Part shown: piece after piece, positions 1 through 12,229 of the stretch
Layout: the number at the start of each line of letters is the position of its first letter
Position numbering within the stretch: the first letter of the stretch is position 1
From: Mesotaenium endlicherianum
Taxonomy: Eukaryota > Streptophyta > Zygnematophyceae > Zygnematales > Mesotaeniaceae
DNA: 64,000 nt
Direction of reading: 5' to 3'
Assembly (NCBI GenBank): GCA_009602735.1
Contig: WELA01003881.1
Location: 8,934 to 72,933 of the forward strand
Translations under genes and position numbers: made by a program
Notes under the pieces: model-generated
The model's database searches: none
The model's input: the letters and a program-made list of their open reading frames with translations, nothing else
What the model was told of the DNA's origin: nothing

Positions 1-38
<38 letters not shown>
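1..38. repeat. (GA)n microsatellite
   Basis: A pure GA dinucleotide run begins the window. It lies in what should be an intron of the SWC4/DMAP1 gene and is cut by the window edge. Confidence 0.95.
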
Positions 39-42
<4 letters not shown>

Positions 43-192
43 AGCTTTTTCTGTAGTCAGTACAGTGCAGCAGACGGTCAGCCATTGAATACAACAACCG
101 TCGCTTCCTCAATAGGTTGAGAAGATTTTCCATATATTTTGCCGTTGCAGCTGAAGCTTTGTATACAATTGATATTTGTGAGGTGCATGTAC

Positions 193-873
193 CTTGTTGT
201 ACTTGTCAAACGAGTACTCGGCCGGAAGTGCACCTGCCTCCGCTGCTTTCACCTGTAGACAACAGCAAGCCCCGGTCACTGAAGTTGCACATGAGGGGTG
301 AGCAGATACAAATTTGGGCTAAGGGCCAGAAAGGCATACCCAGTGGTGTAGCTTGAGGTTGTCGGTGCGAGCACCCATTGTGAATGGGCTCCACTCCCAT
401 TTCACCTGAACTCACTTCACACAGCCACAAATCAGATTCAGTCTCCTTTCTCGTTTCTCCCTGCGTGACTAGCCTCCAGCACCATTGACAACCTTATATG
501 TCATCAATTTGAGGGCAATTTCATATGCAGGAAAGAGGGGGTAGAATGTACGCTGGGGGATGAAGCTTGCAGACGTTTGCTTTTCAGAGCAGCGAGATCA
601 ACGGCTGGCACAATTGGAGGCACTCCTCCAGTTAGTGCATAAACCTGAAGACAATAAACCAAAATATATGGTGACTCTTTACAGAGAATACCAGGTAGCC
701 CTGGTCAGCCTACTGCCCGTGTCAGAGAGCAAGTAATATTTAAGACGAACCTCTCGGCTGACCCCATCAGGCTTCTTATTCACAAAACTGTTACCCTTCG
801 CTCGTGGAGGAGGAGGATGGCCAGAGACAGAAGTCGCTCTTGAAATGCCTAAGATGTCCTTTGCGTCGCCCAT
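193..873 (-). CDS. SWC4: SWC4/DMAP1 homologue, 5' part (continues off the left edge)
   Basis: Four exons are visible: 751-873, 552-644, 340-405 and 193-252. All are in phase 0 and give 114 residues. The protein opens MGDAKDILGI, continues KKPDGVSRE then VYALTGGVPPIVPAVDL, and then has a WEWSPFT...HHW segment and an AEYSFDKYNK segment. These are the conserved N-terminal blocks of SWC4/DMAP1, just before its SANT/Myb-like domain. In the family this protein is a shared subunit of the SWR1 chromatin remodeller (H2A.Z deposition) and the NuA4 acetyltransferase, in the nucleus. The start is the first ATG of exon 1 and matches the family N-terminus. The donors are gttcgt, gtacat, gtatgc and gtacat. 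The next intron carries a (GA)n tract and runs out of the window. The SANT domain and C-terminus are not seen. Confidence 0.87.
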
Positions 874-2764
874 ATCTCATGGTTTTTATTTACAAAAATT
901 CATTCTCATAGTGTGAACCTCTAGTCGCAGAATTACAGGTAGTCCACACCTTTCACCTCACATGCACATGCAATGTACTCGAGAATTCCTCTCGCTTCAG
1001 TCAAGGCACCGTCTTCGGATAAGTGCCATAGACATGTGAAAATACTGAAGAAATCCCCTCACTTCAAGAGCGTCACTACATTCAGCTAATCGTCAAAGAA
1101 AAGCTTGCAAATGCTTTAAAAAGCTTATGTTTGCTAAGAAAGCTCGTGAAGTCTCAGACGTTTTTGGTTGCTGACTTTCGAACGAAATGCATTGCTATTT
1201 TTGCGAGAAAAACTGGACGAGAAGAAAAGCTTTTCAAATCACAGCCAGCAGGCAAAATTAGAGTGAGGTTACGAAAGATCATAGGAGTCGAGAAGTCTGT
1301 CTCCGGTATGATAAAACTTTACTTTTGCTCTTAAGTGTGCGCTCGCGATATGTAGGTTCGTGTTTGTCTAGGCTGCAGAAATAGCTCTGCGTTATTTGCT
1401 CTTATTCACGACTATTAATAGCATTCTTCCGTGTGGAGGTACTTCTCCTGCCACAGTTTACGACAATTGCCTGCGCCCTCGCAGTCGATTCACTGTTTCA
1501 TTTTTGCCCGGGTTTCGGCACATCGTGCCTGACTCGAAGCACCCTGCTTGCAGTCAGCTTGCGGAGGGCACCACGAGCATTTGTAGATCAAGCTCCTGCG
1601 ACTCGCCCATGCAGTCGTCTGTCCCTCTCATACCGTCGTTGCTGGCTTAACTCCGTATTCTACTTGTGGCGAAATTGTTTGACTGTGTACTGCTTAGGTT
1701 AACCGCTTCACGATTCGAGTCAGTAAGAATCTACCGCTTCAGAGATATGCATCGCCGAAACCTGCACTTGCACATTCATACTCCTATGTTCGACAATCAT
1801 TCTGCCAACTATGCCACTTCCTCTACATCCACTGTGCCGCAGCAGTGCCCCATCCACTCTTGAAAAGTGGCATGCATCCTTTCCTGCACTTGCTGCCATT
1901 AATTTCTCTGCACGTACACGAGACCCTTCACTACAGAAAATGGCTCAGCTTCTGTTAGTTGCACGCCAAATTGTTTAACTCACTAACAAGACGTGTCCAG
2001 GGTCAGTTTCTATTTTCTTTCTGATCAATAGACTTTCAGAACATGGCTGTCACATGACTTTGGTTCAGCATGTATTCACTAGAAAGCATCTCAATTAGCT
2101 GTAGCTACAAATGCCTTATTGCAGAAAGAGAGAAATGGATGGGAAAGAAGTATGGAACAATCATGCTCTCTCTGGAACATCCTGCTTAAGCTACACGGTT
2201 AAAATCTGTTGTCTAGCTTATGCAAATATCAGACGGGCACTGCTGAGGATGGAAGTGATAACGTGGACGGAGTCAAATGTAGTTCTAGCCAACATCGAGA
2301 AAGTAGCACATGACTCTCTTACTGGTAACAAGTGCATTGAACGCAGAGTGGTCATTCCTGCCTCCTAACCGTGCATGTACTGGTCATAATATTCCCACTC
2401 ACAATCCTGTGTACATTATTCTGCTTCAAGTCACCCATGCTCGTTCACTTCATCATACAACATTTGTTACTTGGTGCAACATGCAGATACGGGTTACTTC
2501 CAAGTGTTTTTTTTGGTCATGAATTTTATTTAAAAAAGGTACTGCTTGTTGGTCGGTGCAACATGCAAGTAATTTCGACATACAATTTTGATGGATGCCG
2601 CAGAAATCATCTGCAGGCATGCCCCTTACTAACGAAGAAAAATATGTATAAAGACCTGACGAGAAACAATTGAGCCCTCCGACACCCTCACAAGTTAGGG
2701 GTATTAAGTGTTCAAAATTGCCCTGCATGGGGAAAACTCTAGCCTCCCAAAGTGATGTTGCATG
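874..2764. other. Intergenic: SWC4 promoter and WDR43 3' flank, no gene seen
   Basis: Both neighbours are on the minus strand, so this holds the SWC4 5' UTR and promoter (right after 873) and the WDR43 3' UTR (below 2765). A minus-strand AATAAA, seen as tttatt near 2525-2530, is about 235 bases past the WDR43 stop and could be its polyadenylation signal. The open frames here are short, overlap on both strands and show no recognisable motif or splice structure. Confidence 0.5.
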
Positions 2765-5700
2765 TCAAGAAGCCATGTCATCGTCGTCATCGTCATCATC
2801 ATCGTCAGCATCCATGCCGTTGGGCCCTAAATGACCGTCATCCTCTTCGTCATCGGTCTCCCAATCCTCTTCATCAGAAGCGTCACCATCTTCGTCATCC
2901 GTGACATCGTCGCCGTCAGCCATGGCTGCCATGACGTCCTCCACTTCCTCGTCGCTGTTTCCCTCTTCATACACGATGGGCTCCTCTGCATGCTGCCGCA
3001 CTGCCTCCTCGCCATTCACACCCTCTCCCGCGTGCACTCTCATCTGCCCTCCCAACACTTACGACAAGGTGAGGCCATGAAGGATACAGAAGACTATTGC
3101 CATTCTTCATCTTGCTGGACAAAACTCGTCAACAAGCTTAGAGCTATCCAGTCTACGTGTGCACTCATAACCGGCCACAGCAGCAGCAAAACACGAAGTC
3201 TCAAAAGAGGGGGTGGGACAGCACGCCACCTGGCAGATGATGAGGTCAAGGCGCCCAGCCAGGGACAGCATGGGCGTCAAAGTTGCCACCCGCGCGTTTA
3301 TCATCTGGTATGTGCACACTCACACAAACACCGCCGTCATACAGAATATTCATGACTACGTTATGCGTTCCCGTTAAAGATAGTTGCAAGCAATCGCAAA
3401 TATTTGGAAGAACCAACAAGAACGAGCTCCACGAGAGGAGAGAGAGGGTAGCTTGAGGAGGAAGTGAACCTGGTAGAGGGAGGCAAGCAGCGGATGCCCA
3501 GAGGGTGCAGACATGAGGTAGGCGGCGTGGTGCAGCAGCACGGCGCGCATCCACGGCACCAGCGCCACGCCCCGCGACGGCCGCGACTGCATCTTGGCCA
3601 CGGCCGCTGCCAGCAGCTTGAGCGCGTCCCCCGCCCTCAGCCGCCTCACACTGTTTCCTATCACCTGGTCCCCCAACCACCCCCCCTCATCCACAGTCGA
3701 AGGCAAATCACCCTCTCTCAGAACCTGCCTGCTCTTTCCGGGCCTTCTTTACGCAGGAAAGCCAACAATACACATCTGCAACACACATATGCGGCTGGTA
3801 TAACACACCCACTCTGCTCAGAGCACGAGTGCTGAAAGGAGGGGGCAAGGCGGGGGGGAGAGAGGAGGGTGGGGGGTTTGNGAGGCAGCGCTCTAGGAGC
3901 GAAGAGTCGCCCGCACTCAGGGCCTGCTGCAGCAGCACTCCCACAGAGTCGGCCCTGGGCGCTCCGCTGCCCCCAGCCCCACCTTCAGGAGTTTCGTGTC
4001 GGCCCGACGACGTTTCCGGCGCGCCAGACGAGGGCACACCCAGGGCAGCCAGGCGCTCTTCTAGTGTCGGCTCTGCCTCCCCTTCCCTTTCTGCAAACCA
4101 GTTCCTCACACCCGCCCCCCGCCCCCACCCATGGCCCTCTCTGTCTCCCCATCAGCTGCCCGAGTTAAGAAGCTTGCGTATAAGGCACCTGTTGCACCTG
4201 ATGCTGACTTGCTCTGCCTCATGACAACCCGCGAGGCGTAGAAGATGCACATGCGGAAGATACTGTACACGTAGGTGTCGGTGTGGGTGTGGATTGGGAG
4301 GAGGGCGCACCGCTGGTGCCAGCTGGCGCGTCCTCCTGCTCGCCCTCATCTTCCGCAGCACCTCGCTTCTTCTTCTTTGGCGTCTTCTTCGCCTGAGAGG
4401 CCAGGTGTGCTGGCTGCAGAGCCGCGTGAGCAGCGTGGTCAGGACCAAGCACCGCCACACTTCCTCCCCCTCCTGCACTCCCCCACCAGTCCATCATAAG
4501 CCCCAACAAAAAACCTTGAACCTTGGCACAACACCATACAAGCAATAAGAGACAAAAGTACAGAAATCTAACCACAACCGAGTGCAACCTAGACGTAACT
4601 CAGAAGAAACTGCTTTCTGTCTCTACCAGCAGCCCCTACCAGCAGCCAAGCAGGAGAAACCCCTATGGAAGCCATGGTGCTTTTTGCAGTCTCTCAAGGG
4701 CACCTTCTAGTGCACACAAGAAGATGAGACCGGTTGGCTGGAGGTGGTGTTGGTGTTGGTGTTTGGGGGGGGGGGGGGGTTGGGGGTTCAGCGGACCAGC
4801 ATGTGCAGCTTCCGAGGTGGAGGTGGTGGGATTGCTAGCATGCGGCTGCAGAAGAGCCGCGGAGGACACCGCACTCAGCTGCACCAGCTGCCCCTCCTGC
4901 GGCACGTCCAGCCGCTCGAACTGTGGCCTCGCCAGAGAGCCCCTAGCCAGGAGCAGCTGCGAGCCATCGTCCGCCACCTGGCCCACCATGATCAGATCCT
5001 GCCTGCCCTTCTTTGCAGACGCCTGCCCCTTGCCTCCCCCCCCCCTGCCTGGGGTGAAGATGCGAGCCGGCTTTGATTCCTTGAGAGAGTGCCACACGTA
5101 CGCCTCCCCAATCTCTGATACTGCCAGAACCTGCAGAGGGGCCCCATCCCCGTTCCCCTGCCAGCACTTGATGGAGACAGCTGGGTCCTCCATGGACAGC
5201 ACACCAGCTGCTGTGCCCGCTCCCTGGCAGCACCACAGCGCCACGTGTCGCTCACCCGAGGCGGCTGACAGGGCATGGGTCCCATCTGGCGAAAAAGCGA
5301 GAGCCCGCACCGGCGTCTGCTTGCCGCCCCGTCCACCACCATGGCATGAGGAAGAGATTGCGTATTAACAAGCAGGCACCAGCAGATAGGCAGTGAAGCA
5401 GTGTACTTTTTGTTAGCAGCTGGGCAAGCAGGGGCAAGGAAAGAGACACACCGGGTGGGCTGAGAACTTGAGCAGGCGTTTTCGAGTGGCCACGTCAAAC
5501 AGCTTCACTTCTGACGTGCCGACCAGGAGCCTGCTGCCATCTGTCAAGGCCCCACCCTCCAGTGTCATCCAAAAGCAACCTGCAGCTCTACCCTCCCATA
5601 TGCTTTTCATTAACCAAGTAACCCTAGCGCAAACAGGCAGCATTCACGAAACACAAAGAGGAGGAGAAAGCCAGAGCACTGGCATCAGGGTGGTGCGTAG

Positions 5701-6669
5701 TGGGAACACGGGCTACCGTGTTCCAAATGCAGCAGCTCCAGCAGTCATGAAGTGCAAAGACGAGGGGGACAAACCAGGAGATACAGCTATGGCGGAAAGG
5801 GCAGCCTTCGCCGCCTTGTAGCGATTCAGCAGAGCCCCTGTGGCGGCGTCCAGCTCACTCAAATGGCCATCTGCACCTCCAGAGTACAACACTGCCCCAC
5901 CTGGCGCAAATGCTAATGATGTCACCCCCCTGCGCCCACATTCAGCGATCACTCCCCCAAGCCTGAGAAAAGCCCCCGATAGAAGACACAGCTTTTGCCT
6001 CTCAGAAAGATGACCATGGCAGAGGCGATGATATTAGGCACCCACCCAGCATGGCAGTCAGGGGTACGCCACTTCAGCTCCCCCATGGCGATATCCCACA
6101 TCAAGATGTCGCCACTCTGAGTTCCTACAGCTACTAGCTGCTCGCTGCCTCCCTTCTTCCCCTTCTTCTTCCCCTGCCAGAATCATAACAAGAGAGTGCC
6201 AGCTTTTCAGAGTCACCTCCGGACACTTGCATACACCCCTTGACATCTAATATGCCACCCAAAGTTACTCCCATACATATCTTGGTATTGGGCACTACAC
6301 TGGCTGATCCAGCTATTCACCTTCTTTTGAACATCCCCTGGACCCCAAACCAGGCATGTTATACACAAGTCCAAGTGCCCATTAACGTCCGCTCCAAATT
6401 CTGACTTGGAGGTAACTCCCAAGTGTCCACATTCTCCTCGAAAACGGCCACTGGCTACGTCCCAGGCCTGCAAGTACGAAAAGCGTCGGGGGCCTTTACG
6501 GTTAGATATGAAGTCAGTTGTGATTACTGAAACAAACTGTCAAGTAATATTGCAAGCGGGCATGTGCGACCTTTATGCGGCCGTCAGAACTTGCTATAGC
6601 AAGGGCACTGCCTTCCCTGTTAAATGCTGCGACTACATTCTGCAGAGGAGCACCACGTAACGGCTCCAT
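2765..6669 (-). CDS. WDR43: WDR43/UTP5-like WD40 protein of the small-subunit processome
   Basis: Exons read on the minus strand: 6571-6669, 6321-6467, 6046-6173, 5775-5962, 5452-5540, then from 5316 to about 4.8 kb, from 4472 to about 4.28 kb, from 4090 to about 3.88 kb, 3470-3664, 3230-3304 and 2765-3043. WD40 blades carry SSDGRIK/AWDVASG, GTQSGDILMWD, YSGGADGHLSELD, EVKLFD and RALAFSPDG. A lysine-rich linker (KKTPKKKKR) follows, then EPTLEERLAALG and the helical Utp12-type domain ending ARVATLTPMLSLAGRLDLII. The tail is an extremely acidic D/E stretch, as in human WDR43. Family role: t-UTP (UtpA) module of the nucleolar SSU processome, needed for pre-18S transcription and processing. The start is taken at 6669; an in-frame ATG at 6696 is possible. 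A single N at 3881 sits at the end of the eighth exon and hides that donor site. Confidence 0.9.
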
Positions 6670-7303
6670 AATCACTTCCGCAAGATTTACTACCAAATCA
6701 ATTCAAGGTGAACGTCTGCAATATTTGAGTTACGTGCATCGAGTAAGCATGACTTCCACGGAAAGAGAGCTCTCGTGTGCTCTCGTGCACGACTGCCAAG
6801 CAGCAGGCACTTCTTCAGCTTCACTGGAGCTGTCTTAGAAACAAATTGGTCACACTGCTACCCCAAAACCCCGGCATCCGCATCTGTCAGCACTGGTAAC
6901 CACTGGTAACCATGCTTGTGCTGCTTCGTCTCACTTCGATCACCCAAGAAGTCTTCGTACGGTTGGCCGCTTTCAAGGGACACATGTAGTCAACGACGAA
7001 AAGTGGTGCTAAAAACTGACACTGACACGTGAACGCATACGGACTCCGGCAGTGCAAGCGCAAGCACCAGGCAAGCACAAACGGAGCCCACCAGGTGACG
7101 GCAGCATGTACAGCTACGCAGGTGCAATACAGAGCTCGAGGTCGACGCCAAGTTGAGGCGTCGGGATGGCAGGAAAGGCTGCAAGATAGATTTGAACAGC
7201 AGACGGAATCGTAAAGGTCTATGGCTTTAGCGGTACAAAACGGATGCCTTATAGGATGTGCAGTGAGTGGCCTTAACTTAGTAGTGGTGCACTCTCGTCG
7301 GGT
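6670..7303. promoter_or_regulatory. Shared intergenic promoter between WDR43 (-) and APC6 (+)
   Basis: The two genes diverge across 634 bases, so both core promoters and 5' UTRs must lie here. I see no convincing TATA box. A direct repeat of the decamer aaccactggt lies at 6898-6917. Assignment as a bidirectional promoter is inference from gene layout. Confidence 0.55.
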
Positions 7304-10300
7304 ATGGAGCCGGAAAAACTGCGGTCAGTAATTAGAGACAGCTTGGCAAAGCACCTGCATTCTTCAGCTATCTTTTTTGCAGACAAGCTTGTTACGCTGT
7401 CAGAGCACACCCCCGATGATATTTACCTCCTCGCTCAATCGTACTATCTGGGCCAGCATTACAAGCGAGCTCTTCATCTCCTACGACAGGAGAACCTGCT
7501 GACTGCTGGTCAGCGTTTCCAGTATTTGGCTGCAAAATGCCTGGTGAGCAACTCCTTATTATTTTGCAGCTTGAGAGATTTCAACTTAGTATTGTTTCTG
7601 GTAGTTGCTCTATTGCGTCCCTGGTTGCAATGCCTGCTTGTTTGAAGGAAGACCTTCAGTCAATGAAAGAGGAGCATATTGTCTTGCAATATGGCAGCAG
7701 GTGATGACTTCCAAGAGAGGTACTTTCCACTGGGCAGGAGGCTGTCAAGGAGTGGGACGAATGCCTGCTTATTTTGGGAGACGATGTGCAGTCCGAAGTT
7801 CCAGGCGATGCAGAAGTGGCATCCGTGACAAGTATTGCACAGGCTGGTGGTGACTGCAAAGAAATTGATGTAAGTTGCACTTGATTCGAGCTGATTCATG
7901 CTTGGTTCTCCTTCAATAGTGAAGGTCGTGACTACCCGCAGCTCAAAATGTTGCTCTCCACATCACTTATGTGGATTGTAGATGGTACCATGCACAAATT
8001 ATGAGTGTCCGAGGTAGCTTGGTATTGTGTATTTAGCCTGTAGCTGTCAGCTTGATCGTTGACGTGTAATGCATTCACGCTACTCATTTTGACTTTGTCT
8101 CTCTGTTGATAGGTTTGCAGATGAAAGCAGGTATATGCTTACTCAAGGGCCGTGCCTATGAGGCACTGGAAAACCGCGTCAAAGCTGCTCACTGGTACGA
8201 TCAACCACCCAGCAATTGCTCCCAGGCATGCCCTAAATTGACATCTGCTGTTCATGCCGGTTATTTTCTTCTTGTATACGTTTGAATGTTTTGCCTGCAT
8301 TTATCATGTGATGCTTATGGACGGTCGAGCATAGGGTGTAAACCACACCGTTTGCTCAACACATACTGTAAGCTAGAGAAACCGGGGCTCTGTTCAAACT
8401 GCCTTTGACTACTGATCGGGTTTATGCACTGAGCCCAACAAAATGGTGCTGCATACAATACAAATATGCATCTATTGTTGTCTACTCCTAATACAAGAAG
8501 CCATTGGCAGAGAAATAAATGGCCCAATGCACCTGAATGTTTGTGAAGCTGCCAGGCTCATCTGACTTTGTGCAGCTGCTACATTCATTAATGCACATTG
8601 TGCATTGCCTCTTCGTGCTTATTGACAGGTACAAAATGGCATTGCGAGCTGACCCCTACTGTTTTGAGGTGAAACTTTGATGACCCTCACCCGGTTTGGA
8701 TAGTCCTTTGTTGCTTCGTATACCTTGTACTTTTGCTTGCCCTGCCACTACGTTCATGCCATCGGTTCTTATTTTCTGTTGGTTACCTGCATCTGCTACT
8801 ACTACCTGCAGGATCAGAGCACCATGGAAATTTTGGATTCTATTGACTCTTGATGTTGCAATGCTGGGTGCAGGCAATAGAGCAGCTGATCGACAAGTAC
8901 ATGCTCACACCAGATGAAGGTAGTGTGCTTGTAGTACTTCTTGTATGTTCTGTGTTGCACTCTCGTAATGACGTTTGTTTTTGCTTGTGCAATGAGGCTG
9001 ATGAAACGCACTGGGCACTGAGTACCAGGGCTTGCCCTGGTTGACTGAGCGATTCGCACATCTGGGCCTAGAAAACCCGTTTCTGACTCACTTTGCACTA
9101 ATAGCAATTGCGTGTTTGATTGCTTGTTCTACTTTAATGGCCTACAATCTGCAATGATGATGAACAATGTACCATCAAATGCATAGCTGACACGGGTCAG
9201 TGCCGACAACAATAAGCGTCTGAGCAGATTTCATATGGCCCTGCCTGTTTAAAAAATTGGCTGTATTAGCTAGAGAAAGTAGAACTTGTCTGTGGTATGT
9301 CTAATAATGCTTGCTGGAGCAAGAGTTTGAACTTTGAATACCTTTACGTACGTATAGCTATTACTGTGAAACTGGGGGTGGCTTGCTCCTAGATGTCTTA
9401 CTGATGGCTTTTAGGTTTTTGCAATTGGGGTCAGAGGAGGAGCTTCTTGATTCTCTGGGATGGGATTCTGCTGATTCCTGGTTGCAACAGCTCTACAGAT
9501 GCCATGCAAACAAGGTAATCCCCTACCTTGCTTTTTCTCATGCTGCCTCAGTCCTGTTGTTGCAATTGTTTCTTGGAGGATGAGTGAGGCAGGATGCCTC
9601 TTGGAGCCGCACGGTATGCCGTGATTTTTTTGTGTTCATGACATACACATCACACGATTCCAATGATTGCACATGCGGTGCTGCAGTGCGGGAAGGAGGA
9701 GCGCGTGGAGGAGAAGCTGGATGCACTGGAGGGCAAAGGAGAGGCTGCCACGGCTCTGTGGGGCCCAGGAGCAGGCGTGTCACTTGTTGGCAACGGCCAC
9801 GTGCAGGCGTGCAGAGCAGAACTGCAGTTTCAGCATCAGGAATTTCAGCGCTCCTATGATGCCACCAAATCGTATGTGCTCCTCCCGTGCTCTAGTTACT
9901 GCTGCTTGACTCATTTGTAGTTGGCCCTTTATGGCAAGACTTCAGGTAAGTGGTTGTGTTTTTACAATCTGGTGATGTTGTTATCTGTGAGCAGGTTGCT
10001 AGAGCGGGACCCTTACGATGAGAAGGCTCTAGCGGTGCACATTGCATCGGCTCTTGAGCTGGGCCGCAAGAACGAGCTGTTTCTTCGGGCGCATCAGCTT
10101 GTCCAGGACTACCCTCACAGGTATAACCTCAAAAATCTGAAGCATGTCGAACTGCATCTCCTGCTGATACAGGTGGTCGTTGGAATCACTGCCTTTGTTT
10201 CCCCAACCTCCTTTTGCCAAGAGGGTTGTCGAAAGCTGGGCACATGACCGTGTGCACGTGTATATCCTGAAGTTGCGGGCGCGTTGCCCCGATTGTGCAG

Positions 10301-12229
10301 AGCAGTGGCATGGTTTGCAGTGGGATGCTACTACATGTGCGTCAAGCAGTTCGACAATGCTCGTCGACACTTCTGGTATGCACACTTTCAGGCCTGGCTG
10401 ATGATGCCTTTTTGGGAAGGGCATGGTTGCAGTTGATCATCAATCTTCCTAGACCAGATTGGTCAGGCTGGGCGTGATGTTGACAATAAAGGAGGGGTCA
10501 ATGGGGTGGGCAGCAAGGCCACCCAACTGGGTGAGGCTTATGCGCCAGCATGGCTGGGCTTTGGGCATGCATATGCTGCTCAGGAAGAAAGCGATCAGGC
10601 CATGGCCGCCTATCGCACCGCCACTCGCCTCTTCCCTGGGTATGGCCACCTCTTTACTGGCAAGGCTGTTTGTGAGAAGTGTCGATATGATGCTGGCTTT
10701 CTGAGGAACATATATGTAATGTAAAGAGCTGGACGTAACTTGGGGCAGTTGCTGCTCCTTTATTCTGAAGTGGTCCTTTATGTAATCTGCTTTGATTCTT
10801 TGGGATGGTGAGTGCAGGTGTCATGTGGCAGTGCTATGTTGTGGTATGGAGAGTGCTCGGGGCAACAACACAAACCTTGCCCTTCATGTACGTGTGCTGT
10901 GGCATACCCTTGGAGCAAGCTCCAGGCAGTTGTCGGCATTGTTGCTGCTGTTCCCATGTATAGGCCTTAGAGAGTGACGAGTGTATTCTTCTGTCGGTGA
11001 CTTTACAGTTTCTGGAGGAAGCAAGGCGGCTGTGCCCCCGGGACCCGCTAGTGCACAATGAGCTTGGCGCTCTTGCTCTGCGCTCCTACGAGTAAGCATG
11101 CCCACTTTTGCTGCCCGCCTCCTGCCTTTCTATTGCAGCTGGTACCTATTCATTCTTTGGAGGACTGCTTTTTGACCACCCTTTGTTGCTGCCCCCTTGA
11201 CTCTGTTCTGACGCATCGGTGAGATTGGTGGTTTTTTGGTGTGCCAGGTTCAGGCTGGCACAGCGGCACTTCGAGGTTGCCCTGGAGCTCACCCCCAAGC
11301 CGCACGGCGACGCGGCAGAGGCCTTCCTGGTCAATCTTGCTCATGCTCATCGCAAGCAAAGGTGATCACCGTGCATTTCAAATCTGCTCAGCAGCTTGTC
11401 AGCCAACTGTCACCCGGTGTGTGTTGAAGTCGTTCTCTCCAGTTCGCTCTAAGCTGTTGGTTGACAAACTAAGTGTTGGGCACTGCAGGCACTTTGAGGA
11501 GGCAGTGGAAGCGTACGAGCAAGCGCTGGGCCTGAAGCCGCGGGAAGCATCCACCTATGCGGCCCTGGGCTTCACCCATCACCTCCAGGTACGCCGTTGC
11601 TGCCCCTTCTTCTCGCTAGGCGGGCAACCAGAGGCCATCATCCTCCAAGTCCGCCTTTGTTTGAATGGTACTGTAGGGCTTGTCATCCCACTAATATTCT
11701 TATGGTCTTGTTTCGAAGAGATGTGCAAGTTGTCGCAAGTTACCCCTGACAAATATAGAATGACTGAGATTGTTGTGGCTTGCGCTGACATCAGCTGTGT
11801 GCTGCATGCCTTGTGTGACAGGGTAATCTGGACTTGGCCATAGACCTGTATCACAAGGTAAGCTCCAACTACTTACTGCAATTTCAGATTCTCGTTGGCA
11901 TCTGGAACAAGTTGAATAAGTGCAAAAAACACATACTAGACGTCAGCGTTATGATCGAATGCCACAATGCTTTTGCCGGCTACGTGATAGCGCACATAGA
12001 AGAAGCGCAGATCACTGTTTCGGCCAAAAATTGCTGCAAGCCATGATTGTAAGCTACAGTATTATACCTGTAATAAGAAGTGCGGTGCTGTTTATCGTTG
12101 CAGGCTCTGTCGCTGAGGCCACATGACTCCATGGCTGCAGAGATGCTCAGCCAAGCCCTTGCCGACCAGTGCATGGAGTTTGCGAATAATGGGGCAGTGG
12201 GAGAGTTGCATCAGACTATGGACTACTGA
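7304..12229 (+). CDS. CDC16: CDC16/APC6, TPR subunit of the anaphase-promoting complex
   Basis: Sixteen exons give about 555 residues. Those placed exactly: 7304-7543, 7738-7869, 8121-8194, 8629-8668, 8874-8919, 9435-9514, 9687-9871, 9995-10120, 10301-10375, 10514-10639 and one from 10818. Further exons lie near 11.0, 11.25, 11.49 and 11.82 kb, and the last ends in tga at 12227-12229. The N-terminus (FFADKLVTLSEHTPDDIYLLAQ) and the TPR helices AVAWFAVGCYYM, APAWLGFGHAYAAQEESDQA, HFEEAVEAYEQALGLKPREA and GNLDLAIDLYHKALSLRP follow human CDC16 in order. Splice phases agree throughout the part checked. In the family, APC6 is a scaffold of the TPR lobe of APC/C, the E3 ligase that triggers anaphase and mitotic exit. 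It lacks the long C-terminal tail of the human protein (620 residues). A TGTAA at 12235-12239, just past the stop, resembles the green-algal polyadenylation signal. Confidence 0.93.
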
